DNA from: Rhodococcus sp. CH91
Lineage (GTDB): Bacteria > Actinomycetota > Actinomycetes > Mycobacteriales > Mycobacteriaceae
Assembly: GCF_022554085.1 (NCBI RefSeq)
Contig: NZ_JAKFYR010000007.1
Location: 96,914 to 160,913, forward strand
Reading direction: 5' to 3'
Length of the DNA stretch: 64,000 nucleotides
The stretch's first letter is position 1, and every line of letters begins with the position of its first letter. The notes beneath the pieces are model-generated. The model was not told the origin of the DNA and searched no databases. It saw only the letters and a list, made by a program, of their open reading frames with translations. The position numbers and the translations under genes are program-made. Shown piece by piece: positions 1 through 9,500 of the stretch.

Positions 1-503
1 AGCATCGGTTCGTCGCCGGAACGATCGACGGTCAGTGCGCGGATGTCGTCCTCCGACCCGAGGACCGGCAGTGCGATACGTCCGTCGGCCCCGTTGTCGG
101 GCTCGAGATCGAGGTCGAAGAAGGAGGCGAACCGCGATCGCTGCCCGTGCTTCAGCACATCCCACCACCAGGCGTTCTGACACGGGTCGGCCACCCCCAC
201 ATGATTGGGGACGATGTCGACGACCAGGCCGATGCCGCGCGCACGGGCCTCCCGCGACAATGTCTCCAGTCCGGCACGTCCCCCGAGCGCCTCGGAGACC
301 GTGCCGGGATCGACCACGTCGTAACCGTGTGTGGATCCGACGGTGGCCGTCAGGACGGGGGAGAGATAGACGTGCGAGACGCCGAGAGCGTCGAGATAGT
401 CGAGCAGGGCCACGGCGTCGGCGAAAGTGCACTCGTCGCCGCGCATCTGGAGTCGGTAGGTGGACAGCACCGCAGCAGGGTTCCCCCGGTCGCCGTGCGT
501 CAC
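1..503 (-). CDS. treY: Maltooligosyl trehalose synthase TreY, N-terminal part (cut by window edge)
   Basis: Makes maltooligosyl trehalose by turning the reducing-end alpha-1,4 bond of a maltodextrin into an alpha-1,1 bond, the first step of the TreY-TreZ trehalose route. About 167 N-terminal residues are visible, of roughly 750-800 in the family. The start of the GH13 barrel shows: STYRLQM near the N-terminus, then LDYLDALGVSHVYLSPV, GSTHGYDVVDP and DIVPNHVGV, all typical of TreY. The GTG start at 503 follows a GGTGGAG ribosome site and lies 27 bases after the glgX stop, so the two genes form an operon. The same treX-treY order occurs in mycobacteria. The 3' end lies outside the window. Confidence 0.93.
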   Translation of the reverse strand, partial: MTHGDRGNPAAVLSTYRLQMRGDECTFADAVALLDYLDALGVSHVYLSPVLTATVGSTHGYDVVDPGTVSEALGGRAGLETLSREARARGIGLVVDIVPNHVGVADPCQNAWWWDVLKHGQRSRFASFFDLDLEPDNGADGRIALPVLGSEDDIRALTVDRSGDEPM

Positions 504-529
504 ACCTGATGTCTCCACCCTGCCCGCCG

Positions 530-2788
530 TCACCGGGTTCGCCGGAGCACCAGCACGGATCGCGCCTCCACCCGCACCGGTTTACCGGCGACGACCGTCT
601 CCTCGCGCAATCCTTGCGGAATGTCGGTGTCGAGCGCGACCGTCCACTCCTCGGCGTGCGGACCGTCGGGGGTGACGAAATCGAGCGGCTCGTGATGCGC
701 GTTGAAACACATCAGGAACGAGTCGTCGACGACACGCTGCCCACGCTGGTCCGGTTCGGGGATGCTCGATCCGTTGAGGAAGACCGCCAGGGACTTACCG
801 AATCCGCTGTCCCAGTCCTCAGGGGTCATCTCGTCGCCACTCGGCGTTCTCCACGCGATGTCGCGGGACTGGTCGCCGCTGCGGATCGGCCGACCTTCGA
901 AGAACCTCCGCCGCCGGAAGACCGGGTGCTCGGCCCGCAGCGCGATCACGTTGCGCGTGAACGCGAGCAGATCGGCGTTCGTCTCGGCGAGCGACCAGTC
1001 CATCCACGACAGCTCGTTGTCCTGGCAGTAGACGTTGTTGTTGCCCTGCTGCGTGCGGCCCAGTTCGTCACCGTGCGCGAGCATCGGCGTGCCTTGCGAC
1101 AGGATCAGCGTCGCGAGCATGTTCCGCTGCTGGCGGGCGCGCAGTGTCAGGACCTCGGGGTCGTCCGTCGGGCCTTCCACGCCGCAGTTCCACGACCGGT
1201 TGTGCGACTCGCCGTCGCGATTGTCCTCACCGTTGGCGTCGTTGTGTTTCTCGTTGTAGGACACCAGGTCCGCGAGCGTGAAGCCGTCGTGGGCCGTGAC
1301 GAAGTTGATCGACGCGCCCGGCCTGCGACCGGTGTCCTCGTAGAGATCGGACGAGCCGGTCAGTCGCGAGGCGAACTCGCCAAGAGTCGACGGTTCGCCA
1401 CGCCAGTAGTCGCGGACCGTGTCGCGGTACTTGCCGTTCCACTCGGTCCACTGCGCGGGGAAGTTACCGACCTGGTACCCGCCTTCGCCGACATCCCACG
1501 GCTCGGCGATGAGCTTGACCTGCGAGACCACCGGGTCCTGCTGGACGAGATCGAAGAAGGCCGACAAGCGGTCGACGTCGTGCAGTTCGCGCGCCAGGGT
1601 CGAGGCGAGGTCGAAGCGGAACCCGTCGACGTGCATCTCGGTGACCCAGTACCGGAGCGAATCCATGATCAGCTGCAGGGTGTGCGGGTGACGGGCGTTG
1701 AGGCTGTTGCCCGTTCCCGTGTAGTCCATGTAGTAGGCCTTGTCGTCGTCGACGAGCCGGTAGTAGGCGGCGTTGTCGATGCCGCGGAAACTGATGGTGG
1801 GACCGAGATGGTTGCCCTCGGCGGTGTGGTTGTAGACCACATCGAGGATGACCTCGATACCCGCTTCGTGGAACGCGCGCACCATCGCCTTGAACTCGGC
1901 GACCACCGCACTCGGCTTGTTCGACGACGAATAGTCCGCGTGCGGCGCGAAGAAGCCGAAGGTGTTGTACCCCCAGTAGTTCCGCAGCCCTTGATCGATC
2001 AGCACCTGGTCGTGCATGAACTGGTGCACGGGCATCAGTTCGATCGCCGTGACGCCGAGATCGAGTAGGTGGTCGATGATCGCCGGATGGGCGAGCCCGG
2101 CGTAGGTTCCCCGCATGTGCTCGGGGACGTCCGGATGCGTCGCCGTCATGCCCTTGACGTGGGCCTCGTAGATGACCGTCTCGTTGTAGGGCCGCCGGGG
2201 ATGGCGATCCATCGCCCAGTCGAAATAGGGATTGATCACCACGGTGGTCATGGTGTGTCCGAGCGAATCCAGCGCCGGCAGATCGGCGGCGGATCCGGAA
2301 GCCTGGCCGGTCGCGATCCTCTCGGGCTCGTCGCCGTCGGGTGCCGTATCGGCCGGCTCGGCGTCCTCCGGAGCGTTCTCCGCCTCGGCTTCGCTACCGG
2401 GCAAGGGATAGGAGAACAGCGACGGGTCACCGTCGAACGAACCGTCGAACGCCTTGCCGTACGGATCGAGGAGAAGCTTGCTCGGGTCGCAACGGTGGCC
2501 GTTCTCCGGATCGAACGGCCCGTGCACGCGGTAGCCGTAACGCTGGCCGGGGGTGACCGTGGGGAGGTAGGCGTGCCAGACGTAGCCGTCGACCTCGTCC
2601 AGAGGTATGCGTGTCTCGACACCCTCGCGTGAGATGAGACACAGTTCGACCTTCTCGGCGATCTCGGAGAACAGTGCGAAGTTCGTTCCGGCCCCGTCGT
2701 AGGTCGCGCCCAGGGGGTACGGCGATCCCGGCCACACTTCCAGCGTTTCGGGCAGATCCTCGGTGGTGCTCGCTCCGGTGGGCTCCAT
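530..2788 (-). CDS. glgX: Glycogen debranching enzyme GlgX/TreX
   Basis: Cytoplasmic GH13 isoamylase-type enzyme that cleaves alpha-1,6 branches of glycogen and feeds maltodextrins to TreY/TreZ. The 752 residues begin with a CBM48-like domain (about 20-110), then the catalytic barrel. The motifs are DVVYNH, DGFRFD with nucleophile D393, IAEPWD with acid/base E429, and VTAHDG with D501. Residues about 131-178 are an acidic Ala/Glu/Asp/Pro-rich insertion between the first domain and the barrel, which makes the protein longer than typical family members (about 700-720). The ATG at 2788 has no ribosome site but does have a -10-like box 8 bases upstream. It is co-directional with treY. Confidence 0.95.
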   Translation of the reverse strand: MEPTGASTTEDLPETLEVWPGSPYPLGATYDGAGTNFALFSEIAEKVELCLISREGVETRIPLDEVDGYVWHAYLPTVTPGQRYGYRVHGPFDPENGHRCDPSKLLLDPYGKAFDGSFDGDPSLFSYPLPGSEAEAENAPEDAEPADTAPDGDEPERIATGQASGSAADLPALDSLGHTMTTVVINPYFDWAMDRHPRRPYNETVIYEAHVKGMTATHPDVPEHMRGTYAGLAHPAIIDHLLDLGVTAIELMPVHQFMHDQVLIDQGLRNYWGYNTFGFFAPHADYSSSNKPSAVVAEFKAMVRAFHEAGIEVILDVVYNHTAEGNHLGPTISFRGIDNAAYYRLVDDDKAYYMDYTGTGNSLNARHPHTLQLIMDSLRYWVTEMHVDGFRFDLASTLARELHDVDRLSAFFDLVQQDPVVSQVKLIAEPWDVGEGGYQVGNFPAQWTEWNGKYRDTVRDYWRGEPSTLGEFASRLTGSSDLYEDTGRRPGASINFVTAHDGFTLADLVSYNEKHNDANGEDNRDGESHNRSWNCGVEGPTDDPEVLTLRARQQRNMLATLILSQGTPMLAHGDELGRTQQGNNNVYCQDNELSWMDWSLAETNADLLAFTRNVIALRAEHPVFRRRRFFEGRPIRSGDQSRDIAWRTPSGDEMTPEDWDSGFGKSLAVFLNGSSIPEPDQRGQRVVDDSFLMCFNAHHEPLDFVTPDGPHAEEWTVALDTDIPQGLREETVVAGKPVRVEARSVLVLRRTR

Positions 2789-2796
2789 GACCGCCC

Positions 2797-2802
2797 ACAG
2801 TA
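2797..2802 (-). promoter_or_regulatory. -10 box of glgX, leaderless start
   Basis: On the minus strand TACTGT (TANNNT) ends 8 bases before the glgX ATG. No Shine-Dalgarno sequence lies between them. This spacing puts the transcript start at or next to the start codon. Confidence 0.5.
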
Positions 2803-2837
2803 GCCGTCCGGCGGTACAGGCACTCGGAGAGTGAGCG

Positions 2838-4919
2838 TCACCACCATCCGGTGGCGGGACCGAGTTGCCTGCCGAGCTCGGGAGTCAGAGTCCGCACGTA
2901 GGTCGTGGTGAGATGGTCCTCGTCGCGATAGATGAGGATGTTGCCCTCGACGACACGGCACAGGTCCTGGCGGCAGAAACTGTCCGACAGATCGAGCAGG
3001 GACACGGTGGGCAGGTGGGCGGATGCGGCGACAGCCGGATCGACCGGGTCCAGCGCCTCCGCACGCGGCACGCCGCACGACTCCGCGGTACCACCGCCGG
3101 CGAGGCAGTCGGCGGCCCGGTAGGCGACCTCCTCGCGGAACAGCCACGGGTTGTCGCGGATCGCGACCACCGGGATCCCGTAGCCGGCGAGCGTCTCCCA
3201 CAGATCGATGTACCAGAACGGGGTGAAGTCACCGGGACCCTCGCCCTGATCCTTGGTGCGCGTCGACGTGGTGAACACGTAGTCGGGCGGATCGGCCCGC
3301 AGTTCCGCGAGGACGGCGGTGGACCAGGTGTCGCACTCGACCGTCGGTGATTCCTCCACGAGCGGTGCGATCGGATCCGACAACGGGCAGCCGACCTTGA
3401 GGTAGGTGTCGAGCCGGAAGCCGTGCTCGACGCCGAGGGCGTGGAGAGCGGCGAGCCAGTGCTCCGAATGGGATCCGCCGACGAGCGTCATCCGCCGGGT
3501 CGCGAGCGGATCACCGTAGGTGCACGTCAACGGGGTGCGGTTGGTGTGCTGGGCGATGCAGTTGTCGAGGGTGGCAGGAGGAAGATCGAGATGCGCGACC
3601 AGCAGCGGCGGCTGCACCGGCTGCGGCTCGGCGGCAACCGCGGGATCGAACGCCGCGGCACCCGGATACAGCTCCGCCGGCAGGCCGGAGGTCCGTGCCA
3701 GGGCTTCGGCGGAACGGTCGAGGTGGGTGTGCCAGGTGTTGGCGATACCGGCGAGTGCCACGGCCGCGACGGTCACGAGACCCACGAGGGTGGTCCGGGA
3801 CGGACGGCGGGGTTCGGTGCGGCGGATGGGCTCTTCGAACCATCGGGTCGATGCCTCGGCCAGAAGCAGGGACACGACGACGACGACGAGTCCGCCCATC
3901 ACGCCGGCCGAGGGCCGGCCGCTCACGACGAGATAACCGATGAGGATCGGCCAGTGCCACAGGTACAGCGAATAGGCGACCGTGCCCAGCCGCACCACAG
4001 GTGCCGACGAGAGCAGTCGTGCCGAGGGGGTGTCGTGCTGTGCGCCACCGGCACCGGCTCCCGCCACGACGAGCGCCATCGCCGCACCGACGGGAACGAG
4101 TGCCCACGGGCCGGGGAAAAGAGCATTGCCGTCGAGGACGAAACCGCACGAGAGCAGCACCACGAGCGCGACCGCTCCGAGAACGATGCGCAGTGCGCGC
4201 GGTGCCCGCAACCAGGGCAGCAGGCACACCAGCAGGCCGCCGAGGGTCAGTTCCCACGCGCGCGCGGCACTGTCGTAGTACAGCCACGACTGCGGCCGGT
4301 CGGCGAGCACCGCATAGGTCAGGGACGCTGCGGTGAGCACGGCCAACAGGATCGTCAGCGGGATACGTACCGGCACCGACATCCGGCGCAGCAGCCAGGC
4401 GAAGCCGAACACCACGAGAAGGGCGGCGAGATAGAACTGGCCCTGTACCGCGATCGACCACAGATGTTGCAGTGGGCTGACCATGGGATCCGCGGCGAGA
4501 TAGTCACTCGCGGTGCGGGCGAGATGCCAGTTCTGTACGAACAGCAGCGACGCGAAGGTCTGATCGGCGATCCGGAACCACTGCGTGGACGGAAGCAGCA
4601 CGGCCGCCGCGGCCGCGATCGCGGTGAGTACGAGGACCAGCGGGGGAAGCAGGCGTCTGCCGACCCGGCGGAGGACCGGACGTGGATCGAGCGGCGCGGA
4701 GGATTCGGCGGTGCGCAGGAGCGATCCGACGAAGAAGAAGCCCGACAGGGCCAGGAAGACGTCGACCCCACCGGAGACGCGGCCGAACCACACGTGGAAG
4801 ACCACCACCAGCGCGATCGCGAGTCCGCGGAGCCCGTCCAGATCGGCGCGACGCGTGGAGCGGGCGCCCGCTGTCTGCGCGGCACTGCCCAGTTCTCGCC
4901 CCGAAGTGTGGACGGACAT
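2838..4919 (-). CDS. Membrane O-acyltransferase (acyltransferase 3) with C-terminal SGNH domain
   Basis: OafA/YrhL-type acyltransferase, expected to O-acylate an envelope glycan or glycolipid; the substrate is unknown. The N-terminal half opens with [16 protein letters not shown], containing the conserved family His, followed by about ten membrane segments. The C-terminal third is extracytoplasmic and SGNH-hydrolase-like: the Ser motif GGSHSEHW, and a DxxH motif (DEDH) near the C-terminus. I chose the ATG at 4919 (693 aa) because GGGGG lies about 10 bases upstream and the fold begins soon after. An in-frame ATG at 5009 would add 30 unconserved-looking residues and lies inside an inverted repeat. 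Rv1565c occupies the same position in M. tuberculosis. Confidence 0.88.
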   Translation of the reverse strand: MSVHTSGRELGSAAQTAGARSTRRADLDGLRGLAIALVVVFHVWFGRVSGGVDVFLALSGFFFVGSLLRTAESSAPLDPRPVLRRVGRRLLPPLVLVLTAIAAAAAVLLPSTQWFRIADQTFASLLFVQNWHLARTASDYLAADPMVSPLQHLWSIAVQGQFYLAALLVVFGFAWLLRRMSVPVRIPLTILLAVLTAASLTYAVLADRPQSWLYYDSAARAWELTLGGLLVCLLPWLRAPRALRIVLGAVALVVLLSCGFVLDGNALFPGPWALVPVGAAMALVVAGAGAGGAQHDTPSARLLSSAPVVRLGTVAYSLYLWHWPILIGYLVVSGRPSAGVMGGLVVVVVSLLLAEASTRWFEEPIRRTEPRRPSRTTLVGLVTVAAVALAGIANTWHTHLDRSAEALARTSGLPAELYPGAAAFDPAVAAEPQPVQPPLLVAHLDLPPATLDNCIAQHTNRTPLTCTYGDPLATRRMTLVGGSHSEHWLAALHALGVEHGFRLDTYLKVGCPLSDPIAPLVEESPTVECDTWSTAVLAELRADPPDYVFTTSTRTKDQGEGPGDFTPFWYIDLWETLAGYGIPVVAIRDNPWLFREEVAYRAADCLAGGGTAESCGVPRAEALDPVDPAVAASAHLPTVSLLDLSDSFCRQDLCRVVEGNILIYRDEDHLTTTYVRTLTPELGRQLGPATGWW

Positions 4920-4988
4920 CGAACGGCTACCCCCGGTGTCGTGCGTCTTCGGCTGTGCTGTGGCGTCCTGTGCGAGGCGCACCGGACG

Positions 4989-5015
4989 GTTGCCGTGAGT
5001 AACGTTCACGGCAAC
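4989..5015. promoter_or_regulatory. Perfect inverted repeat between acyltransferase and bioA
   Basis: Arms GTTGCCGTGA and TCACGGCAAC are separated by 7 bases (GTAACGT). It lies 70 bases before the acyltransferase start and about 55 bases before bioA, in a divergent promoter region, so an operator is more likely than a terminator. The central 13 bases, TGAGTAACGTTCA, match the BioQ pattern TGAAC-N3-GTTCA at 8 of 10 defined positions on the same axis of symmetry. Confidence 0.55.
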
Positions 5016-5057
5016 TCGGGCAGACTACGCGGCTGCGGAGGGTGACTGCCAACCGCC

Positions 5058-5063
5058 TACAGT
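5058..5063 (+). promoter_or_regulatory. -10 box of bioA, leaderless start
   Basis: TACAGT (TANNNT) lies 6 bases before the bioA GTG. No ribosome binding site is visible, so bioA mRNA probably begins at its start codon. Confidence 0.5.
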
Positions 5064-5069
5064 CTGGGC

Positions 5070-6365
5070 GTGGGTAACTCTCCTGTCCCGCTCGAGCGGA
5101 TCCGCACTCTCGACGCCCGGCATCTCTGGCATCCCTACGGGGCGTTTCCGGCGACCACCGAAAGCCTGGTGGTCGACCGCGCGCACGGCACCCGGATCGT
5201 CCTCGCCGACGGCCGCGAGCTGATCGACGGCATGAGCTCGTGGTGGTCTGCGGTGCACGGCTACCGGCATCCTGTCCTCGATGCCGCCGTCCGCGATCAG
5301 CTCGACCGGATGAGCCATGTGATGTTCGGCGGTCTGACGCACGAGCCGGCGGCGCGACTCGCCGAGCTGCTCGTGGACATCTCCCCGGAGGGGCTGGACA
5401 CGGTCTTCCTCGCCGACTCGGGCTCGGTGTCGGTCGAGGTCGCCGTCAAGATGGCCGTGCAGTACCAGCGCGCGGTGGGCAGGCCCGGCCGTCGTCGGCT
5501 GCTCACCTGGCGCGGCGGGTATCACGGCGACACCTTCGCGCCGATGAGTGTGTGCGACCCGGAGGGGGGCATGCATGCTCTGTGGACGGACATGCTCGCG
5601 CGGCAGGTCTTCGCTCCCGCCCCACCGGCGCACTTCGATCCCGGTTATGTCACCCGGTTCGAGGCGATGGTGGCCGAGCACGCCGACGAGCTCGCCGCGA
5701 TCATCGTCGAGCCGGTGGTCCAGGGCGCCGGGGGGATGCGTTTCCACGACCCCCGCTATCTGCTCGAGTTGCGCAGGATGTGTGACGAACACGGCCTGGT
5801 GCTGATCTTCGACGAGATCGCGACGGGTTTCGGGCGTACCGGCGAGCTCTTCGCCGCCGATCACGTGCGGGTGGCCCCGGACGTGATGTGCGTGGGCAAA
5901 GCGCTGACCGGCGGTTACCTGACTCTCGCCGCGACGTTGTGCACGCGCACGATCGCGGAGGCGATCAGTGCGGGTGAGGGGGGCGGTGTGATGCACGGCC
6001 CGACCTTCATGGGGAACCCGCTCGCGTGTGCCGTCGCGGTGGCGGCGGTCGAACTGCTGCTCTCCCGCGACTGGCGTGCCGAGGTCGCCGCACTGGGTGC
6101 CGGGCTGAGTGAGGGACTCGCGCCGGCGACCGAACTGCCGGGCGTCGTCGACGTGCGGGTGCTCGGCGGTATCGGGGTGATCGAACTCGCCGGACCGGTG
6201 GACATGCGTGCGGCGACCGACGCGGCGGTGTCGGCCGGAGTGTGGCTGCGCCCCTTCCGCAACCTGATCTATGCCATGCCTCCCTACGTGAGTACCGGCG
6301 CCGATGTCGCTGCGATCGCGGCGGGGATGACGGCGGCCGCCCAGGCGGGGGCGGTCCCGGAGTAG
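5070..6365 (+). CDS. bioA: Adenosylmethionine-8-amino-7-oxononanoate aminotransferase BioA
   Basis: PLP enzyme of biotin synthesis. It transfers an amino group from S-adenosylmethionine to KAPA to make DAPA. The 431 residues match the family length. Seen: [10 protein letters not shown] at the N-terminus, [10 protein letters not shown] in the substrate region, [12 protein letters not shown] with the cofactor-binding Asp248, and the PLP lysine K277 in [10 protein letters not shown]. The GTG at 5070 is the only plausible start. It is divergent from the acyltransferase. bioF follows 4 bases after the stop region but has its own operator and -10 box, so the bio genes may be expressed both as an operon and from internal promoters. 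Confidence 0.96.
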   Translation: MGNSPVPLERIRTLDARHLWHPYGAFPATTESLVVDRAHGTRIVLADGRELIDGMSSWWSAVHGYRHPVLDAAVRDQLDRMSHVMFGGLTHEPAARLAELLVDISPEGLDTVFLADSGSVSVEVAVKMAVQYQRAVGRPGRRRLLTWRGGYHGDTFAPMSVCDPEGGMHALWTDMLARQVFAPAPPAHFDPGYVTRFEAMVAEHADELAAIIVEPVVQGAGGMRFHDPRYLLELRRMCDEHGLVLIFDEIATGFGRTGELFAADHVRVAPDVMCVGKALTGGYLTLAATLCTRTIAEAISAGEGGGVMHGPTFMGNPLACAVAVAAVELLLSRDWRAEVAALGAGLSEGLAPATELPGVVDVRVLGGIGVIELAGPVDMRAATDAAVSAGVWLRPFRNLIYAMPPYVSTGADVAAIAAGMTAAAQAGAVPE

Positions 6366-6367
6366 CG

Positions 6368-6386
6368 ACTTGAACGGTGTTCAAGT
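6368..6386. promoter_or_regulatory. BioQ-type operator in front of bioF
   Basis: Perfect palindrome ACTTGAACGGTGTTCAAGT, 8-base arms around a 3-base centre. It matches TGAAC-N3-GTTCA, the symmetrical form of the known corynebacterial/mycobacterial BioQ site. Its last base is the first base of the bioF -10 box, so a bound repressor would cover the promoter. Two more copies lie in front of bioB. Confidence 0.82.
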
Positions 6387-6391
6387 ATGGT
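6386..6391 (+). promoter_or_regulatory. -10 box of bioF
   Basis: TATGGT (TANNNT) lies 8 bases before the bioF ATG at 6400 and abuts the BioQ-type operator. There is no ribosome binding site, so bioF is probably leaderless from this promoter. Confidence 0.5.
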
Positions 6392-6399
6392 CTCGGCTC

Positions 6400-7539
6400 A
6401 TGACCGCACATCCCGGCCTCGCGTGGCTCGACGACACTGCCGCGGCGCGGCGCGCGGCCGGCCTGCGCCGGGAACCCGTGATCCGGACGTCCGGGCGCAC
6501 ACTCGTCGATCTCGCGTCCAACGACTATCTCGGCCTGACCCGTCATCCCGAGGTGCTGGCGGGGGCGACGGCGGCACTGCGGCGGTGGGGCGCCGGCGCC
6601 ACCGGCTCGCGCCTGGTCACCGGTACCACCACCGAGCACGAGCTCCTCGAACGCGAACTGGCCGAGTTCGTGGGCGCCGACAGTGGACTGATCTTCTCGA
6701 GCGGGTACGCCGCGAATCTCGGTGCGGTCGCCGCGCTGGGCGGCAAGGACGCGCTGATCGTCTCGGACGCGGGCTCCCACGCCTCGCTCGTCGACGCGTG
6801 CCGGCTCTCGCGCTCGCGCATCGTGGTCGCCCCGCACAACGATGTCGACGCCGTCGCCCACGCCCTGGCCACGCGATCCGAACCGCGGGCGCTGTTCGTC
6901 ACCGATTCCGTGTTCAGTACCGACGGGGATCTCGCCCCGCTGCGCGAGCTGCATCGCGTCTGCCGGACGCACGGGGCATTCCTCCTCGTCGACGAAGCCC
7001 ACGGGGTGGGGGTCCGGGGTGCAGGCGGTCGCGGCCTGGTCCACGAAGTGGGTCTCGCCGGTGAACCGGACGTGATCGTCACCGCAACCCTGTCGAAATC
7101 CCTTGCCGCCCAAGGCGGCGCGGTGCTGGCCGATCGGAGTGTGCGGGAGCATCTCGTGGACACCGCGCGCACCTTCATCTTCGACACGGGCCTCGCGCCG
7201 GCGGCCGTCGGTGCCGCGCGCGGAGCCCTGGCGGTGCTGCGCGCCGAACCCGCCCGTGCGACGGCCGTTCTCGAGCAGGCCGCGCACCTCGCGCGGCTGA
7301 CAGGCGTCGACGCCCCGCCGTCCGCCGTGGTCTCGGTGATCCTCGGTGACCCGCACGTCGCGGTCGAGGCGGCCCGGCAGTGCCGTGACCGCGGAGTGCA
7401 CGTCGGCTGCTTCCGGCCCCCCTCCGTCCCGGCCGGCACCTCACGGTTGCGGCTGACCGCACGGGCGAACCTCACCCAGGGTGAACGCGCGCTCGTCGAC
7501 GAGGTGCTCACCGACGTCCTCGCACACGTCCGGTCATGA
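6400..7539 (+). CDS. bioF: 8-amino-7-oxononanoate synthase BioF
   Basis: PLP enzyme of the alpha-oxoamine synthase family that condenses pimeloyl-ACP/CoA with L-alanine to KAPA, the first committed ring-forming step of biotin synthesis. 379 residues from the ATG at 6400. Seen: SNDYLGL near residue 40, [28 protein letters not shown] with Asp198/His201 for PLP, and the Schiff-base lysine K233 in [11 protein letters not shown]. An in-frame ATG at 6370 lies inside the operator and would add 10 residues, so it is rejected. The stop overlaps bioD (ATGA). Confidence 0.96.
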   Translation: MTAHPGLAWLDDTAAARRAAGLRREPVIRTSGRTLVDLASNDYLGLTRHPEVLAGATAALRRWGAGATGSRLVTGTTTEHELLERELAEFVGADSGLIFSSGYAANLGAVAALGGKDALIVSDAGSHASLVDACRLSRSRIVVAPHNDVDAVAHALATRSEPRALFVTDSVFSTDGDLAPLRELHRVCRTHGAFLLVDEAHGVGVRGAGGRGLVHEVGLAGEPDVIVTATLSKSLAAQGGAVLADRSVREHLVDTARTFIFDTGLAPAAVGAARGALAVLRAEPARATAVLEQAAHLARLTGVDAPPSAVVSVILGDPHVAVEAARQCRDRGVHVGCFRPPSVPAGTSRLRLTARANLTQGERALVDEVLTDVLAHVRS

Positions 7540-8249
7540 GCGTCCTCGTCGTCACCGGAACGTCCACCGACGTCGGGAAGACCGTCGCGACCGCCGCGCT
7601 CGCCGCGCACGCTCTGGCGGCGGGCCGCCGTGTCGCGGTGTGCAAACCGGCGCAGACAGGCGTCGCCGACGACGCGCCGGGAGATCTCCACGAGATCCGC
7701 CGACTCGTGGGAGACGCCGTCCGCACGGTCGAACTCGCGCGGTATCCCGATCCGCTCGCCCCCGACACCGCGGCCCGGCGCAGCGGGCGCCGCCTGCTCG
7801 ACCTCGACGAGGTCGTCGCCGTGATCCGCCGCCTGGACGCCGAGCACGATCTCACCCTGGTGGAAGGGGCGGGTGGTCTGCTCGTCCGCCTCGGTGCGAA
7901 CGGTTTCACCCTCGCGGATGTGGCCGCCGCACTCGGTGCACCGGCGGTGATCGTCGCGGCGGCAGGCCTCGGAACCCTCAACCACACGGCACTGACCGCG
8001 GCTGCACTCCGCTCGGCAGGTGTCGTGTGCGCGGGCGTCGTCATCGGATCCTGGCCTGCTGCGCCGGATCTCGCGGCGCGGTGCAATCTCGACGACCTCC
8101 CGGACGTGGCCGGTGCACCGATTCTCGGAGCGATACCGGCCGGTAGCGGCGCCGTCGGGGCCGCCGAGTTCGCTCACGGCGCTGCCCGGTGGCTGTCCTC
8201 CTCGCTCACCACGAAACGGCCTGCGACGGGGGTTTCGGCTGTAGTGTGA
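7536..8249 (+). CDS. bioD: Dethiobiotin synthetase BioD
   Basis: ATP-dependent carboxylase that closes the ureido ring of DAPA to give dethiobiotin. 237 residues. The P-loop GTSTDVGKT is at residues 8-16, and VEGAGGLLV is the conserved family loop. Its ATG overlaps the bioF stop by four bases, so it is translationally coupled to bioF. The last codons overlap the probable promoter of the downstream succinate dehydrogenase operon. bioB, the next enzyme, is 14.7 kb away but shares the same type of operator. Confidence 0.95.
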   Translation: MSVLVVTGTSTDVGKTVATAALAAHALAAGRRVAVCKPAQTGVADDAPGDLHEIRRLVGDAVRTVELARYPDPLAPDTAARRSGRRLLDLDEVVAVIRRLDAEHDLTLVEGAGGLLVRLGANGFTLADVAAALGAPAVIVAAAGLGTLNHTALTAAALRSAGVVCAGVVIGSWPAAPDLAARCNLDDLPDVAGAPILGAIPAGSGAVGAAEFAHGAARWLSSSLTTKRPATGVSAVV

Positions 8250-8260
8250 TTGGTGCCACA
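8242..8260 (+). promoter_or_regulatory. Promoter of sdh operon with CRP/GlxR-like site
   Basis: TAGTGT at 8242-8247 is a candidate -10 box. The overlapping TGTGATTGGTGCCACA (8245-8260) fits the CRP-family consensus TGTGA-N6-TCACA at 9 of 10 defined positions. It lies over the expected transcript start, about 70 bases before the first gene of the operon, a position that would suit repression. Confidence 0.45.
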
Positions 8261-8327
8261 CTGCAACTGGCCTGTCCCCATCGTGTCGGCCGGCGCGACA
8301 TGCCGACCGCTCGGCCCGGAGGTACGG

Positions 8328-8615
8328 ATGTCCACCACCGAATTGCAGGAACTTCAGCGCACCGTCACTCGCCTGCGCCAGTGCGTCGGATCCCTCCGCT
8401 CGCGGTACGGCGACGCCGCCGCCGTCCGGAGGCTGACGAACGATCTCGATCGTCTCGACATCGACGTACACGACTTCGCGGAATGCCCGCCGAGCGAGGT
8501 CCCCGGCCGGTGCGGTGAGCGCATCCCGATTCCCGACACGCCCTACGACGAATCGTTGTTCCGGGGAACGGATACGGACGACGAAGGTCTCGGCGGACTG
8601 CGCGGATCGCGGTGA
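8328..8615 (+). CDS. Small conserved protein at head of sdh operon (Rv0250c-like)
   Basis: 95-residue soluble protein of unknown function. The N-terminal half is helical (MSTTELQELQRTVTRLRQ), and the C-terminal half is acidic and Pro/Gly-rich. The ATG at 8328 follows a strong GGAGG ribosome site. The GTG of the membrane anchor gene overlaps its stop (GTGA), so the two are coupled. A small protein of similar size (Rv0250c) sits at this place in the mycobacterial Sdh1 operon. I infer homology from position and size, not from a known activity. Confidence 0.75.
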   Translation: MSTTELQELQRTVTRLRQCVGSLRSRYGDAAAVRRLTNDLDRLDIDVHDFAECPPSEVPGRCGERIPIPDTPYDESLFRGTDTDDEGLGGLRGSR

Positions 8616-9448
8616 GCACCTCCGAGTCGACGTCGCCGGCACACAGTGCACCCGTCGCCGGTGCCCGTCCCGCGCCCCGGGCGAGCATCGCGGCGCGCAC
8701 GCTGCGCACCGATCGCTGGTGGCAGACACCCGCCCTCACCGTTCTCGGTCTCGGCGTGTTCGTGGTGTACGCGACGATCCGTTCTTTCGTGCGCAATGCC
8801 TATTACGTCGACGACTATCACTATCTGTCGCCGTTCTACTCACCGTGCGTGAGCGCGTCCTGCGTCGAAGGGGCGCGTCACTTCGGGACATGGGTCGGTC
8901 AACTCCCGATGTGGATTCCGCTGGCCTTCCTGTCCTTGCCGTTCCTCCTCGGATTCCGCCTGACCTGCTATTACTACCGCAAGGCCTACTATCGCTCGTT
9001 CTGGCTGTCGCCGCCCGCGTGTGCGGTCGCCGAACCGCACGCGCGCTACACCGGCGAGACCCGGCTGCCGCTGATCCTGCAGAACTCGCACCGCTACTTC
9101 TTCTACGCCGGTTTCGTGGTGTCGGTGATCAACACCTACGACGTGATCCTGGCCTTCCGCGGTCCGGGCGGTTTCGGCATCGGACTCGGCAACCTGATCC
9201 TGCTGATCAACGTGATCCTGCTCTGGGGGTACACACTGTCGTGCCACTCCTGTCGTCACGTCACCGGTGGCAGGCTCAAGCACTTCTCGAAACATCCCGT
9301 GCGGTACAGGATCTGGACGCTCGTCTCGAAGATCAACGCCCGACACATGCAGTTCGCGTGGATCACACTGGGCACCCTGATCGTCACGGATTTCTACATC
9401 ATGCTCGTGGCGAGCGGGACCATCTCGGATCTGCGGTTCGTCGGCTGA
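8612..9448 (+). CDS. Succinate dehydrogenase membrane anchor subunit
   Basis: 278-residue integral membrane protein, the single anchor of a mycobacterial Sdh1-type succinate dehydrogenase (Rv0249c-like). It would carry electrons from the SdhAB head to the quinone pool. About five membrane helices are visible, starting near residues 44, 93, 145, 180 and 243. A Tyr/Arg-rich loop (CYYYRKAYYRSFW) follows helix two, and CHSCRH follows helix four. The GTG start at 8612 overlaps the previous stop. sdhA follows after 52 bases with its own ribosome site. Confidence 0.85.
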   Translation: MSTSESTSPAHSAPVAGARPAPRASIAARTLRTDRWWQTPALTVLGLGVFVVYATIRSFVRNAYYVDDYHYLSPFYSPCVSASCVEGARHFGTWVGQLPMWIPLAFLSLPFLLGFRLTCYYYRKAYYRSFWLSPPACAVAEPHARYTGETRLPLILQNSHRYFFYAGFVVSVINTYDVILAFRGPGGFGIGLGNLILLINVILLWGYTLSCHSCRHVTGGRLKHFSKHPVRYRIWTLVSKINARHMQFAWITLGTLIVTDFYIMLVASGTISDLRFVG

Positions 9449-9500
9449 CGGATCCGCGGCGGCGAACCGGAAGGGCAGGACACCGGAACAGGGGGAACGG

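Noticed and set aside
35-2068. Long open frame on the plus strand opposite treY and glgX
   Set aside because: It is antisense to two recognisable enzymes, Arg/Val/Asp-rich, and has no family motif. High GC content makes such shadows common.
4920-5009. Upstream ATG start for the acyltransferase (30 extra residues)
   Set aside because: The ATG lies inside an inverted repeat and the extra residues do not look like a signal or domain; ATG 4919 has a better ribosome site.
3423-5045. Long plus-strand open frame opposite the acyltransferase
   Set aside because: Low-complexity Arg/Gly/Gln-rich translation with no domain; the minus strand has clear acyltransferase and SGNH motifs.
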